DNA from: SVTX01 sp964629615
GTDB taxonomy: Bacteria; Bacillota; Clostridia; Oscillospirales; CAG-272
Reading direction: 5' to 3'
Assembly: GCA_964629615.1 (NCBI GenBank)
Contig: CAZVUD010000025.1
Span: 1-25,851 of the forward strand
DNA: 25,851 nt
This document shows, piece after piece, positions 7,067-14,770 of the stretch. The notes under the pieces are model-generated. The model did not search any database, had not been told where the DNA came from, and saw only the letters and a list, made by a program, of their open reading frames with translations. The translations under genes were made by a program, and so were the position numbers. The stretch's first letter is position 1. The number at the start of each line of letters is the position of its first letter.

Positions 7067-7714
7067 TTACAGACGCGAATATCCGTGACAATTCATCAAA
7101 GCATCTATCTTTCTGCCTTTACGGCAAAGAGGACATTCATGTGAAGGGCAGGAGAAATACCCGTCGAGGTCACGCGGATTAAATACCGAGTTTACCTCAT
7201 ATCCCACGCATGTATCCACGGTCGCGAATATTGACGCTATGCCAACGACTTCGCCGCCGTAATAATTTACAGCCTCGGCTGCCGCCTTTGCGGTATAGCC
7301 TGTTGCTATGGAAACCGCAAGGATGAGAACATGCTTGTCGCGTATCATGGGAGCGATATTATCGCGGAACAATAACTGAGATGAGCCGTTTGCAGTTTCT
7401 GGTGTTACGACATAAACGGTCTGATGCGCATTTATGTTCATAAAATTATTTTTAGTCAGCTCGTTTGCAAGGCATGTGCCTATTACTTCTGTGCCGTCGA
7501 GGCACAGTATCGTGTCTATGATCTTGTTTGAATAGTTATATCCTGCACAAAGCTCCTGCGCTACGGCAGTTGCCTCTGAAAGACGGGATTTTTGTGCTGA
7601 AACGTCGATGTAGTAATTTGAGTGTGAGTGATTGGTAGCAAAATGTCCGCTTGCGACCCTCAGATGCAGGTTAGGGTTTTTAGTTTTGACCTTTACGATC
7701 TCGGTAGTAGGCAT
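7067..7714 (-). CDS. PRTase-fold protein of a clostridial orotate-phosphoribosyltransferase-like family
   Basis: A 215-residue protein of a conserved clostridial family usually annotated as a phosphoribosyltransferase. Recognisable parts are HFATNHSHSNYYID near residue 24, IIDTILCLDGTEVIG, and the PRPP-loop equivalent VLILAVSIATGYTA at about 129-142. In typical PRTases this loop is preceded by two acidic residues that bind the ribose of PRPP. Here that place reads AVS, so classical catalysis is doubtful. The C-terminus carries SHECPLCRKGRKIDALMN, a CxxC with a nearby Cys that may bind zinc or iron. The bona fide orotate PRTase is pyrE at 18507-19163, so this protein likely has another role. 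It has its own promoter and the ribosome site AAGGAGG. Confidence 0.75.
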   Translation of the reverse strand: MPTTEIVKVKTKNPNLHLRVASGHFATNHSHSNYYIDVSAQKSRLSEATAVAQELCAGYNYSNKIIDTILCLDGTEVIGTCLANELTKNNFMNINAHQTVYVVTPETANGSSQLLFRDNIAPMIRDKHVLILAVSIATGYTAKAAAEAVNYYGGEVVGIASIFATVDTCVGYEVNSVFNPRDLDGYFSCPSHECPLCRKGRKIDALMNCHGYSRL

Positions 7715-7746
7715 GGAGATCCTCCTTACATGCTTTATTTGGTTAT

Positions 7747-7775
7747 ATTATACATTATTTATTTAAAAAAATCAA
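7747..7775 (-). promoter_or_regulatory. Sigma-A promoter of the PRTase-like gene
   Basis: On the minus strand, TTGATT (7775-7770), a 17-nt spacer and TATAAT (7752-7747). The leader is about 30 nt. Confidence 0.75.
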
Positions 7776-7845
7776 TAGCTTTCCACATATTTGTCAAAAA
7801 ATATTGGATCTTAAATATAAAAGCATGATATTTAGAGATATATCT

Positions 7846-8397
7846 TCACTCTGACTCGTATGTTGCACTTACAGTGGAGAGATATTCGTATATATAGCTG
7901 CGATAATCCTCAAATCTGTCCTGCCTTGAAAAGAATGTGCAGAACCAATATCTTTCATCGTCAGCTATGCATACATAGTAAAATGTGTTTTCCGTGCCTT
8001 GTCCATCGGTCATACTGTATTCGACATACGGTATACCGAGGCTGTTTTCCTTGACCTCGCGATCCTTATTTACAAAAGCAAGGGCATCAGCGGTAGAATC
8101 TATACTTTCGTCCTTTTCGGTAAAATAGTATTTTTCAAAGCAGAATGCTTCAAATGTGAGGTCACCGTTTACACAGCGTATGGCACATGTGTCCGAGTCC
8201 TCTCTTACAAATCTCGTGTCCATTATGACAGACAGCCCGTCAGACTTGAACATCTTTGTCCTTCCTGAAAACTCTGCCCTTGCCGCATCCGCTGTTTCTG
8301 CATCAGATCCCTTATTGCACGCGCAAAAGGAAAAAAGCAGAAATAACACAGCCACAGCGGCGGTGATCCTGTAAGATATCTTCAAATCGCACCTCAT
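7846..8397 (-). CDS. Small predicted lipoprotein of unknown function
   Basis: A 183-residue protein I do not recognise. The N-terminus has basic residues, a hydrophobic stretch (AAVAVLFLLFSF) and Cys-Ala-Cys-Asn, which fits a lipoprotein signal, although the -3 residue of the best lipobox (Phe-Cys-Ala-Cys) is not canonical. The mature part is acidic and soluble, with several aromatic-rich strands and no membrane segment. The start codon overlaps the gpsA stop by one base (TAATG), so translation is coupled to gpsA and the two share a transcript. No convincing terminator is seen between its stop and base 7776. Confidence 0.7.
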   Translation of the reverse strand: MRCDLKISYRITAAVAVLFLLFSFCACNKGSDAETADAARAEFSGRTKMFKSDGLSVIMDTRFVREDSDTCAIRCVNGDLTFEAFCFEKYYFTEKDESIDSTADALAFVNKDREVKENSLGIPYVEYSMTDGQGTENTFYYVCIADDERYWFCTFFSRQDRFEDYRSYIYEYLSTVSATYESE

Positions 8398-9362
8398 TAT
8401 TTATAAAATTCGTTCTTTATGGGACGCATGAACAGACTGCTCAGCACCTCCTGCGGATCCTGATACTCATATATGATGCTGTATACACTTCGGCATATAG
8501 GGAGATCCACTCCGTATGTCGCACCGAGATTTACCATGGCTTTTACGGTGTAATATCCTTCTGCAAGCTCGTCATAGCTTTCCTTGCGTATAAACTTTTC
8601 GCCAAAGGCTCGGTTGTGGCTGTACTTTGAAAATACAGTTGCCTCATAATCTCCGAGATGGCAGAGCCCGTATGCTGAAAGCTCATTGCCGCCCATTTTT
8701 TCGATAAGCCTTGCGACCTCACGTGTGCCGCGCGACATAAGTGCGCCCTTAAGGGTAGACAGACCAACTCCGTCGAGCATGCCTGCGGCTATGCCTATGA
8801 CATTTTTTGCCGCGCCGCCTATCTCACTGCCGATAAGATCCTCGCCGTAATAGAAGCGAATCAGCTCGCTTGAAAATGAATCCACGAGCATCTTTTTTGT
8901 TGCTTCGTCGTCTGAATCTATCACCATGCAGTTTGGAATGCCTGCATAAAATTCCTGAACGTGACCCGGGCCAAGCCAAACTGCGACCTTGTTTGAAGTG
9001 TGCAGATTGTCGTGTGCGATCTCGGAAAGACGCCTGCCTGTGCCTATCTCTATACCCTTCATACAGAGCACGAATGTCTTGTTTTGAATATTTAAAGGTG
9101 CAAGCTCCTTTAAGTGAGCATCCAGCCCCTGTGAATTTATGGATATCACTATGATGTCGGCAGATGAAAAGCAATTTATATCAGTAGAGAGCTTAACGCT
9201 CTCGGGCAATGTCAGCAAGGAATTCTTGCGTGTATCTAAAAACATCTGCATATTTTTGGAGCTTTTTCTGCCGTACAGGGTAACATCAAAGCCTTTTTTT
9301 TCGGCAAGATACCAAGTTATAAGCGAGCCCCAGCGTCCGCATCCCGAAACGCAGATCTTCAT
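8397..9362 (-). CDS. gpsA: Glycerol-3-phosphate dehydrogenase [NAD(P)+]
   Basis: A 321-residue protein of the usual family length. It reduces dihydroxyacetone phosphate to sn-glycerol 3-phosphate for membrane lipid synthesis. The Rossmann motif is GCGRWGSLITWYLA at residues 7-20, close to the family GxGxWGTALA. The C-terminal domain has GAAKNVIGIAAG with the catalytic Lys and the conserved RGTREVARL. LCMKGIEI and GPGHVQEF are also family hallmarks. The start follows AGGAGG by 8 nt and a perfect sigma-A promoter lies at 9469-9497. The gene ahead is divergent (ABC-F). The lipoprotein gene behind overlaps by one base. Confidence 0.95.
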   Translation of the reverse strand: MKICVSGCGRWGSLITWYLAEKKGFDVTLYGRKSSKNMQMFLDTRKNSLLTLPESVKLSTDINCFSSADIIVISINSQGLDAHLKELAPLNIQNKTFVLCMKGIEIGTGRRLSEIAHDNLHTSNKVAVWLGPGHVQEFYAGIPNCMVIDSDDEATKKMLVDSFSSELIRFYYGEDLIGSEIGGAAKNVIGIAAGMLDGVGLSTLKGALMSRGTREVARLIEKMGGNELSAYGLCHLGDYEATVFSKYSHNRAFGEKFIRKESYDELAEGYYTVKAMVNLGATYGVDLPICRSVYSIIYEYQDPQEVLSSLFMRPIKNEFYK

Positions 9363-9408
9363 ATTTCGACCTCCTGATGCATTGAAATCAAAAATGCAAA
9401 ATTAATAC

Positions 9409-9437
9409 TTGAAAAAAATGAGAATATAGTGTACAAT
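9409..9437 (+). promoter_or_regulatory. Sigma-A promoter of the ABC-F gene
   Basis: TTGAAA (9409-9414), a 17-nt spacer and TACAAT (9432-9437). The leader is about 85 nt and runs across the divergent gpsA promoter, so the two transcription units overlap at their 5' ends. Confidence 0.6.
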
Positions 9438-9468
9438 ATAAAGAGTGACTATACTCATATATACAATA

Positions 9469-9497
9469 ATTATACATTATACAAAATAAAATGTCAA
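9469..9497 (-). promoter_or_regulatory. Consensus sigma-A promoter of gpsA
   Basis: On the minus strand, TTGACA (9497-9492), a 17-nt spacer and TATAAT (9474-9469), identical to consensus. Leader about 100 nt. Confidence 0.85.
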
Positions 9498-9530
9498 TAA
9501 CAAACCTACTTTGAAAGGATAAAAATTTGA

Positions 9531-11468
9531 ATGTTAGCAATAAGCGTGAATGACCTCGGGCTTGAATTCGGTGATAAGGTGATATTGCAAAATATCTCAT
9601 TTTCACTTGAAGAAAATGATAAGCTTGGCATAATAGGCGTAAACGGAAGCGGAAAGACCACGCTCTTTAAGCTTATAACAGGCGAATATTCTGCAACCTC
9701 GGGCGAGGTGTATATATCAAAGGGAAAAAGTATAGGTATACTTACCCAGTACGGAGCCTTTGACGAGGACGGCTCGGATGATCGGGAGAGCGCGCTTGAG
9801 CATATGTACAAGGCTTTCCCAAATTTGCTTGCCGACGAGGAGCGCTTGCATGAGCTGGAGGCTCTGCTCGGAGACACTGAGAGTCAGCTGCATGATGCTT
9901 ACGTAAAGGAGTATACGTCCTTAAACGAGAGATTTATACGCGACGGTGGTCTTGAGTTCAGGGGCAGATGCTCGTCTATACTCACAAAGCTTGGATTTGA
10001 CGAGGAGCACAAGGCAACACCTGTAAACCTTTTGTCGGGAGGGCAGAGAACGCGCCTTGCGCTTGCGGTGGAATTGTCGCGCGAGCCCGATATACTTATG
10101 CTGGACGAGCCTACGAACCATCTTGATATAGAAACGCTGTCATGGCTTGAAGGCTTTCTTATCCAATATAAAAAATGCGTCATGGTGATATCTCACGACA
10201 GATACTTCCTTGACAGAGTTACAAACAAGACTCTGAACATCGAAAACAAGCGTGCAAAGCTGTATAACGGCAATTACACAAAGAGCATAGAGATGCGCGA
10301 ATATGACCGTGAGATATACGAAAAGCACTATAAGGAGCAGCAAAAGGAGATAGCCCGTCAGGAGGCTTATATAGCACAGCAGAGACAGTGGAACAGGGAG
10401 CGAAACATAATTGCCGCAGAATCCCGTCTTAAGATGCTGGATAAAATGGAAAAGCTGGAAGCTCCAATGTCTGCGCCAAGAGGGATCAAGATGAAGTTTA
10501 CCTCGTCGCTTGCGAGCGGAAATGAGGTCTTGACGGTCAAGGACCTTTCTATGGGATTTGGAAACAGAGTTTTGTTTGAGCACTTGAATTTTCTTGTGTG
10601 CAAAAATGACAGACTGCTTATAATCGGGCGCAACGGATGCGGAAAGTCCACTCTCATCAAGCTCATAATGGGTAAGCTGAGAGCCACACACGGAAGGATC
10701 GACACGGGGTACAATGTTGAGATAGGATATTACGACCAGGAAAACCAAAATCTTGATCCGAGCCTTACCGTGCTTGAAGAGCTTTGGGGACATTATCCGA
10801 CACTTACAGAGCAGAAGATACGCGCGACGCTTGCGGCATTCAATTTCCGCGGCGACGATATATACAAGAAGGTGAGCATGCTCTCGGGAGGTGAGAGAGC
10901 AAGACTGACTCTTTCAAAGCTGATACTGTCAAAAATGAATTTCCTTGTGCTTGACGAGCCCACGAACCACCTTGATGTGGACTCGCGCGAGGCACTTGAG
11001 AGCGCGCTTGAGGGCTTTGACGGAACTATACTTTGCGTGTCGCATGACAGATATTTCATTGAGAAGCTTGCCACGAGGATAATTGAGATCAAGCCTGACG
11101 GATATGTTGACTCTGATATGTTTGACTATTCCGTTACAAATGAGGGGCATGCGTACAGCGAGTTCCAGAGCTTTGTTTCGGCGAGAAAAGAGAATTGCGA
11201 GTCATCAGTAAGGTCTCTGCCTGTCAGCGAGAGCGCGTCAAAGGAGCAATATCTTAAGAACAAGCAGAATGCCGCCGACGCAAGACGCAGAGAAAACCAC
11301 ATAAAAAAGATCAAGGCTGAGATGGTAAAGCTTGAAGAGGAGCTTGAAATAGTGGAAAGTGAGATGATGGGCGAAGCGGCTTGCGATTATAAGCGAGTGG
11401 CAGAGCTTGATCTGCGCAAAAACGAGATAGAAGAAAGGCTTCTTGAAATATACGAAGAGCTTGAATGA
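9531..11468 (+). CDS. ABC-F family ribosome-associated ATPase
   Basis: A 645-residue protein with two ATP-binding cassettes and no membrane segment, the ABC-F layout. NBD1 has Walker A GVNGSGKT (36-43), LSGGQ and MLDEPTNHLD. NBD2 has GRNGCGKST, LSGGE and VLDEPTNHLD. Between them is a basic helical linker (about 240-320, rich in Glu, Arg and Gln), the part that reaches toward the ribosomal P site in characterised members. The C-terminus (about 570-645) is a charged coiled coil, as in YdiF/YfmR/Uup types. A housekeeping translation-factor role, relieving stalled ribosomes, is likelier than drug resistance, because no attenuator leader with a small ORF is seen. GAAAGGA precedes the ATG. A terminator follows at 11535. 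Confidence 0.93.
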   Translation: MLAISVNDLGLEFGDKVILQNISFSLEENDKLGIIGVNGSGKTTLFKLITGEYSATSGEVYISKGKSIGILTQYGAFDEDGSDDRESALEHMYKAFPNLLADEERLHELEALLGDTESQLHDAYVKEYTSLNERFIRDGGLEFRGRCSSILTKLGFDEEHKATPVNLLSGGQRTRLALAVELSREPDILMLDEPTNHLDIETLSWLEGFLIQYKKCVMVISHDRYFLDRVTNKTLNIENKRAKLYNGNYTKSIEMREYDREIYEKHYKEQQKEIARQEAYIAQQRQWNRERNIIAAESRLKMLDKMEKLEAPMSAPRGIKMKFTSSLASGNEVLTVKDLSMGFGNRVLFEHLNFLVCKNDRLLIIGRNGCGKSTLIKLIMGKLRATHGRIDTGYNVEIGYYDQENQNLDPSLTVLEELWGHYPTLTEQKIRATLAAFNFRGDDIYKKVSMLSGGERARLTLSKLILSKMNFLVLDEPTNHLDVDSREALESALEGFDGTILCVSHDRYFIEKLATRIIEIKPDGYVDSDMFDYSVTNEGHAYSEFQSFVSARKENCESSVRSLPVSESASKEQYLKNKQNAADARRRENHIKKIKAEMVKLEEELEIVESEMMGEAACDYKRVAELDLRKNEIEERLLEIYEELE

Positions 11469-11534
11469 AATTGAGGCGCGGAATTAAAATATCAGATTGC
11501 GTTTTTTGGTGATCTGACACTTCAAACAATGATC

Positions 11535-11576
11535 GACCATTTTTAAGGCTTAAACACCTTAGAAATGGTCATTTTT
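11535..11576 (+). terminator. Terminator of the ABC-F gene
   Basis: A 14-bp stem (11535-11548 with 11557-11570, one G-U) and an 8-nt loop, followed by ATTTTTC. It lies 66 nt after the stop codon. Confidence 0.8.
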
Positions 11577-11651
11577 CAATACCTATCAACGCATATTCTC
11601 TCTTCCTCTTTGAAACCTGTTGAATTTAATTTTTTGATAAAATTTCATACA

Positions 11652-11697
11652 GGTGTAAGCAGGGGTGTAAGATTTTGCGCTTTCGGCTGTATATAAT
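11652..11697 (+). promoter_or_regulatory. Candidate promoter of the sigma/anti-sigma operon
   Basis: GGTGTAAG occurs twice, at 11652-11659 and 11664-11671, 12 bp apart. TATAAT at 11692-11697 has no good -35 at 17 bp. TGTAAG (11666-11671) with TGTATA about 16 bp further on resembles an ECF-type promoter, which would mean autoregulation. This is an inference from spacing only. Confidence 0.35.
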
Positions 11698-11728
11698 AGT
11701 GAATCGATTCAAAGACAGAGGTGAGGAT

Positions 11729-12289
11729 ATGGAGGATAAAAAGTTACTGCGACTGCTACATAAAGACCCGAACGCCGGAATGGAGCAATTAATGGATCAG
11801 TACACGGGTCTTGTTTATGCTGTTGTCAAAGGCAAACTTGACGATTCTTATTATGTATCATCCGATATTGAAGACTGTGTGGCAGACGTGTTCAGTAAAT
11901 TTTATAGGGGGCTGTCCGACTACGATCCTGAGATATCGAGTATAAAGACCTATCTGTGCGTTATCGCACGTCATCAAGCGATCAACGTTTCTAAGAGGCG
12001 AAGCCTTGAAGGCGGCATCTCTCTTGACGATGAGCGGTTACTTTTACAGGTTGCAGATGATGTGATGATAGACAGCGAGCTTGCCGAGGATGAACTGCGG
12101 CGAGAAGTAATTAAAGCTGTCGAGGATCTCGGTGAGCCGGACTCAAGTATCGTTTTCCGCAAGTTTTATTACGGAGAGTCTTCAAAGGATATAGCAAAGG
12201 CTGTCGGCTTGACTGTATCTAATATTGATACACGAACACACAGAGCCTTAAGCAAACTGAGAAAAATGTTTGGAGGTAATGAGGTATGA
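11729..12289 (+). CDS. ECF-type RNA polymerase sigma factor
   Basis: A 186-residue two-domain sigma factor. Region 2 spans about 20-85 (GLVYAVV, DIEDCVADVFSKFY, TYLCVIARHQAIN, where the last block binds the -10 element). Region 4 spans about 125-180 and ends in a helix-turn-helix (YGESSKDIAKAVGLTVSNID, then RALSKLRK). Regions 1.2 and 3 are absent, as expected for the ECF group. I chose the ATG at 11729, preceded by AGGTGAGG, over the ATG at 11675, which has no ribosome site and would lie upstream of the likely -10. The stop overlaps the next ATG by 4 nt (ATGA), the normal arrangement with a cognate anti-sigma factor. Confidence 0.9.
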   Translation: MEDKKLLRLLHKDPNAGMEQLMDQYTGLVYAVVKGKLDDSYYVSSDIEDCVADVFSKFYRGLSDYDPEISSIKTYLCVIARHQAINVSKRRSLEGGISLDDERLLLQVADDVMIDSELAEDELRREVIKAVEDLGEPDSSIVFRKFYYGESSKDIAKAVGLTVSNIDTRTHRALSKLRKMFGGNEV

Positions 12290-13833
12290 AGAAAACATTA
12301 AATAATATTTTCGACGAAGCGAATGCAAACGAGCTTGAAAATCTCGTTTGCCGTAACGCTGCGCCTGATGTTTCGGCAGACACGCTTTCTTCCGTCAAGG
12401 ATAAAGTGTATGCCAAAACAGGAATCACCAGATCAAAAATAAAGAAGCCTATTGCTTTTCGTTGGAGATCCTATGCAGCAGTGGCTGCTTGCTTTTTGAT
12501 AATTTTAAGTGCGGTTATCGTTGCACCGATGCTGCGAGGCTCGGGAAATTTGGGAGATTCGGAAGATGCTCCTATTATAAATACGGATCCGCCAAAAATT
12601 GATCTTCCGTCAATTTCCACCATAAAAGGCGGATACGGGATCACGGGCAAGCAAGAGCTCGTATACGGTGACCCATCGTCGGGCGATGAAGAAAATGCAG
12701 AAATGATCGCTCCCGGGTTTTATATCAAGACGGTCATACAGGGGAATGTGATCGAGGTTCTGCCTGACTACTACTATAGACCTGATTCGAGCACCCGATA
12801 TTTGGTGGCAAGGGTGTCAGTTGAGGAGTCGATCCGCGGTAATGGATTGCCGCAAGAGATACTTGTAAGGTTTCCGTATTACACCGCTGATATTTTTGAT
12901 GGATATGACACATTTATTTTTTCATTACAGCAGGTCGGCGTTGAAAACTATATGATGATCAACGATACTAAACGTGAGGTAGCCTTTTTCTCGCACATGT
13001 TCGAGCCTGAAATGGTGAATGACTTGGGATACGGATCGGTCATCGCTTTCACGGGTGGTAAGGTAGATACGGGATTTTTTGATAGAGCAAATCATTCTGA
13101 TATTGGTGGATATATTGCAAGCATCCTCCAAGATCCTTCATCGTATCTTTATCCTGTGGGATATGACACCACACTGGATGAAGCCAAAACTAATATCAAA
13201 GAACTGTCGCAGAAGAGCAGTGAGGAAAGCATGTATGTGCGCGACTTACCTTACGATTATTTGACAGCTGATGATATATTCATATCCGATGAAGGAAAAT
13301 CTGTAAAAAGCTATCTTGAACCTTCGGAGATGAGTGTATTTATGCAGGAAATATATCCTCGTGAGGATAGAATTATTGCTGTATATACTCGCGTGATAAA
13401 TGGATTTGTTACAGAGGAACAGATAACAATAAACGGATACACAGGTGAGAATGGTAACGTAAGTCAAGGCGCTACGGGATACAATGAAAACGATCTTACA
13501 ATTATTCCGAATATCGGAGAGGCTTTGGAAAACATTGATCTGTCAGAATTGAAGCCGCCACACATTGAAGTTATTGATGGTATGCATTTTAAGTATGCTA
13601 AAGCAAGTGGTGTCTACCGTAAAGTTGACGGAAAGATCTACGGAATTATTCGTGTTGTCTGGAGCTATACTTTTCCAAAATATACGAACGGATACGTCAG
13701 TGATGATTGCTATTATTTGTATGATCAAAACGGTAACGGTTCAATTGTTGAAAGAGATGAGCTGAAAGCGATCATAGGAGATGATAACTTTATTCTGAGA
13801 TTTTCTTATGACAGTATAATTGCAATGGACTAA
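12286..13833 (+). CDS. Membrane anti-sigma factor with a large extracytoplasmic domain
   Basis: A 515-residue protein co-translated with the sigma gene. Residues 1-60 are cytoplasmic. They include an NAAPDVSADTLSSVKDKVYAKTG-like segment that I recognise from clostridial anti-sigma proteins, though no zinc-binding HxxxCxxC is present. One membrane helix spans about 63-85 (YAAVAACFLIILSAVIVAP). The remaining 430 residues are predicted to be outside the cell, contain many Tyr, Asp and Gly residues, and match no domain I can name. They probably sense an envelope signal or are processed by intramembrane proteolysis. A strong terminator follows directly, so the operon has two genes. The regulon is unknown. 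Confidence 0.75.
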   Translation: MKKTLNNIFDEANANELENLVCRNAAPDVSADTLSSVKDKVYAKTGITRSKIKKPIAFRWRSYAAVAACFLIILSAVIVAPMLRGSGNLGDSEDAPIINTDPPKIDLPSISTIKGGYGITGKQELVYGDPSSGDEENAEMIAPGFYIKTVIQGNVIEVLPDYYYRPDSSTRYLVARVSVEESIRGNGLPQEILVRFPYYTADIFDGYDTFIFSLQQVGVENYMMINDTKREVAFFSHMFEPEMVNDLGYGSVIAFTGGKVDTGFFDRANHSDIGGYIASILQDPSSYLYPVGYDTTLDEAKTNIKELSQKSSEESMYVRDLPYDYLTADDIFISDEGKSVKSYLEPSEMSVFMQEIYPREDRIIAVYTRVINGFVTEEQITINGYTGENGNVSQGATGYNENDLTIIPNIGEALENIDLSELKPPHIEVIDGMHFKYAKASGVYRKVDGKIYGIIRVVWSYTFPKYTNGYVSDDCYYLYDQNGNGSIVERDELKAIIGDDNFILRFSYDSIIAMD

Positions 13834-13841
13834 AGACACAG

Positions 13842-13893
13842 GCAAGATAACGCCGAAAGTGAGAAAGCCACTTTCGGCGTTATCTTGCTTTCT
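13842..13893 (+). terminator. Terminator of the sigma/anti-sigma operon
   Basis: A 20-bp perfect stem (13842-13861 with 13869-13888) with a 7-nt loop, followed by TTTCTTT, 8 nt after the stop codon. Confidence 0.85.
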
Positions 13894-13951
13894 TTAAGCC
13901 ACACATCTATTGTAACACTACAACTACAGCTTCGTCTTTTTCTCTTATATC

Positions 13952-13980
13952 TTGACAAAACAGCCGTGCAGTGATATAAT
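13952..13980 (+). promoter_or_regulatory. Consensus sigma-A promoter of mscL
   Basis: TTGACA (13952-13957), a 17-nt spacer and TATAAT (13975-13980), identical to consensus. Leader about 34 nt, with TAAGGAG before the ATG. Confidence 0.9.
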
Positions 13981-14020
13981 ACTGTGTGACAAAATATAAA
14001 TAAACGGTAAGGAGATAAAA

Positions 14021-14650
14021 ATGAAAAAGTTTTTCGGAGAATTTAAGAAATTCATCACGCGCGGAAACGTGCTTGATATGTCAGTCGGTGTTATCGTCGG
14101 CGGAGCATTCACGGCAATAGTAAACGGACTCAGCAACAATATACTGAAGCCCGTTATAAACTTTATACTTGCGCTCATATTCAAGAAGGATTCGCTCAGC
14201 GAGATGTATACCTTCCTCGGAGATCCTGTATATAAGAATGTGCTGGATGAAAACGGTATTGCTATAGGTACAGAGGTGGATCTTGCAAACTCCATCTATA
14301 TAGATTGGGGATCGTTTATAAATGCGATAATCAACTTTATTCTCACCGCATTCGTGCTCTTTATCATCGTTAAGTTCATGAATAATCTCAAGGATACTAA
14401 CGATAAGCTCCGCTCAAAGGCTAAGAAGGTAAGACACAAGGAGCTTCGCAAGATGAAGGCAGAGGGCGTGAACATAAAGGATCTTGATGAGATCAAGGCT
14501 TATATCGAAGCGCGCGAAAGGGAAAAGTCAGAGGCAGAGGCTTTGGCTGCAGAGGAAGCGGCAAAGAAGGCTCAAGCCGAGCGCGAGGCAAATCCCACAG
14601 CAGAAGATCTCTTAAAGCAGATAGTTGCTTTGCTTGAGTCTAAAAATTAA
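14021..14650 (+). CDS. mscL: Large-conductance mechanosensitive channel
   Basis: A 209-residue MscL. It opens under membrane tension and releases solutes during hypo-osmotic shock. The N-terminal helix KKFFGEFKKFITRGNVLDMSVG and the Gly-rich TM1 (GVIVGGAFTAIVNGL) are characteristic. TM2 is at about 105-125 (INFILTAFVLFIIVKFMN). It is longer than the 136-residue E. coli protein. The TM1-TM2 loop is expanded by about 20 residues, and the C-terminus has an insert of about 60 charged residues (Lys-rich, then Glu/Ala-rich coiled coil) before the usual terminal helix TAEDLLKQIVALLESKN. It is transcribed alone between a consensus promoter and a strong terminator. Confidence 0.95.
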   Translation: MKKFFGEFKKFITRGNVLDMSVGVIVGGAFTAIVNGLSNNILKPVINFILALIFKKDSLSEMYTFLGDPVYKNVLDENGIAIGTEVDLANSIYIDWGSFINAIINFILTAFVLFIIVKFMNNLKDTNDKLRSKAKKVRHKELRKMKAEGVNIKDLDEIKAYIEAREREKSEAEALAAEEAAKKAQAEREANPTAEDLLKQIVALLESKN

Positions 14651-14664
14651 ACTGAACATATAAC

Positions 14665-14713
14665 AAAGCATCAGATCCCATACCGACAAGCATGGGATCT
14701 GATGCTTTTTCTT
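14665..14713 (+). terminator. Terminator of mscL, possibly also of mgtE
   Basis: A 17-bp perfect stem (14665-14681 with 14692-14708), a 10-nt loop and TTTTTC. On the opposite strand the T run is weak (TTTGTTAT), so it is mainly a plus-strand terminator, but it is the only hairpin available beyond the mgtE stop. Confidence 0.85.
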
Positions 14714-14770
14714 ATGAATTTTCAAATTGGCTGTTATAAGCTAACTGTAAGCACCGCCAAAAGATATGAA

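Noticed and set aside
9531..11468. Antibiotic-resistance ABC-F protein
   Set aside because: Residue patterns and the C-terminal coiled coil fit housekeeping YdiF/YfmR types better, and there is no attenuator leader. Sequence alone cannot exclude it.
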